A stretch of 38,115 nt of DNA, from contig CAKNRQ010000024.1 in assembly GCA_930990965.1 (NCBI GenBank), positions 1 to 38,115 of the forward strand, read 5' to 3'. The notes below the pieces were generated by a model. That model made no database searches. It saw only the letters and a list, made by a program, of their open reading frames with translations, and had not been told where the DNA came from. The translations under genes and the position numbers were made by a program. This DNA is from an uncultured Clostridia bacterium (GTDB lineage: Bacteria > Bacillota > Clostridia > Oscillospirales > Oscillospiraceae). Shown here piece by piece: positions 38,009 through 38,115 of this stretch (the first letter of the stretch is position 1; each line of letters starts with the position of its first letter).

Positions 38009-38115
38009 TTACGGTTTAAACCTGTAGCCCGCGCCCCAGACGGTCTGTATGTACCGCGGCTTGAACTGCCCCAGAATATACGGACAGTACAAAAAGAGCC
38101 CTGGTGTAGGAGCTA
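38009..38115 (-). CDS. Response regulator C-terminus (partial, cut by window edge)
   Basis: The frame ending at TAA (38009-38011, minus strand) reads QFKPRYIQTVWGAGYRFKP, the end of an OmpR/PhoB-type winged helix (the RYIxTVWGxGYRF motif). The 15 residues before it (for example GLFLYCPYILG) do not match the family's usual VHIRxLRxKI helix, so the gene may be damaged or the sequence unreliable at the edge. It lies 15 bases upstream of the EamA gene. Confidence 0.6.
   Translation of the reverse strand, partial: APTPGLFLYCPYILGQFKPRYIQTVWGAGYRFKP

Noticed and set aside
1-38115. CRISPR arrays, insertion sequences or prophage
   Set aside because: I saw no regularly spaced repeats, transposase or phage structural genes; the repeats found are operators, hairpins or internal gene duplications.

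Overview
The window looks like a chromosomal segment of a fairly high-GC, endospore-lineage Bacillota, most likely a Clostridia-type anaerobe. Three things support this: a complete spoIIAA-spoIIAB-sigF operon, the spore-coat/cortex pair yabP-yabQ followed by a divIC/ftsB-like gene and a yabR-like S1 gene, and a prolyl-tRNA synthetase of the short archaeal-type class common in Clostridia. Shine-Dalgarno sites are strong (AAGGAGG type) and near-consensus sigma-A promoters (TTGACA-N16/17-TATAAT) recur. TGA is used as an ordinary stop codon. Genus cannot be named from the sequence alone.

Layout. 1-6.6 kb: end of cysS, an internally deleted hdeD remnant, a GNAT acetyltransferase, a membrane-anchored alpha/beta hydrolase, a short UvrA paralogue with a HAD phosphatase, and a nitroreductase. 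6.7-10.2 kb: a stand-alone LexA/S24-like domain without its catalytic dyad, then a YtrA-type GntR/ABC exporter operon whose promoter is embedded in an operator, and an unknown membrane protein. 10.2-16.9 kb: yabP-yabQ-divIC-yabR, a secreted protein resembling the N-terminal domain of cell-wall peptidases, proS, and a HAAS/DUF1700-like protein with a long acidic insert and a possible ATA start. 17-19.5 kb: an XRE gene broken by two TGA codons, a 44-residue small protein divergent from a second XRE gene across tandem operators, then the sigF operon. 19.7-23.3 kb: a DUF2975/XRE/DUF4173 membrane module with several small unknown genes. 23.4-25.5 kb: a TetR-regulated cation/proton antiporter behind a perfect 24-bp-arm inverted repeat, and tRNA-Arg(CCT). 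25.7-28.9 kb: an adenosylhomocysteinase-like enzyme divergent from a damaged Crp/Fnr gene, and an aldo/keto reductase with two 4Fe-4S motifs.

29-38 kb is the most coherent accessory region. A sensor kinase and a response regulator with a small deletion stand divergent from a secreted PepSY protein. Next comes a polyprenyl-type glycosyltransferase fused to GtrA, a phosphodiester glycosidase (frameshifted in its membrane anchor), a small membrane protein, a PAP2 phosphatase, a zinc phospholipase C-like protein, a polysaccharide flippase and an EamA transporter. The PepSY and glycosyltransferase promoters carry the same array of three TCAT-type half-sites spaced exactly 11 bp apart, so I infer one OmpR-type regulon that modifies envelope glycans or phosphodiester-linked sugars.

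A recurring theme is gene damage. I count six disrupted reading frames (hdeD, XRE, a DUF4173-module gene, crp, the response regulator, the phosphodiester glycosidase) and two genes whose best Shine-Dalgarno-positioned start codon is not ATG/GTG/TTG (ATA, ACG). Some of the lesions (in-frame substitutions, an ~8-nt loss, a loss of roughly 85 codons) are not typical homopolymer errors, so real decay is plausible, but raw-read checking would decide.
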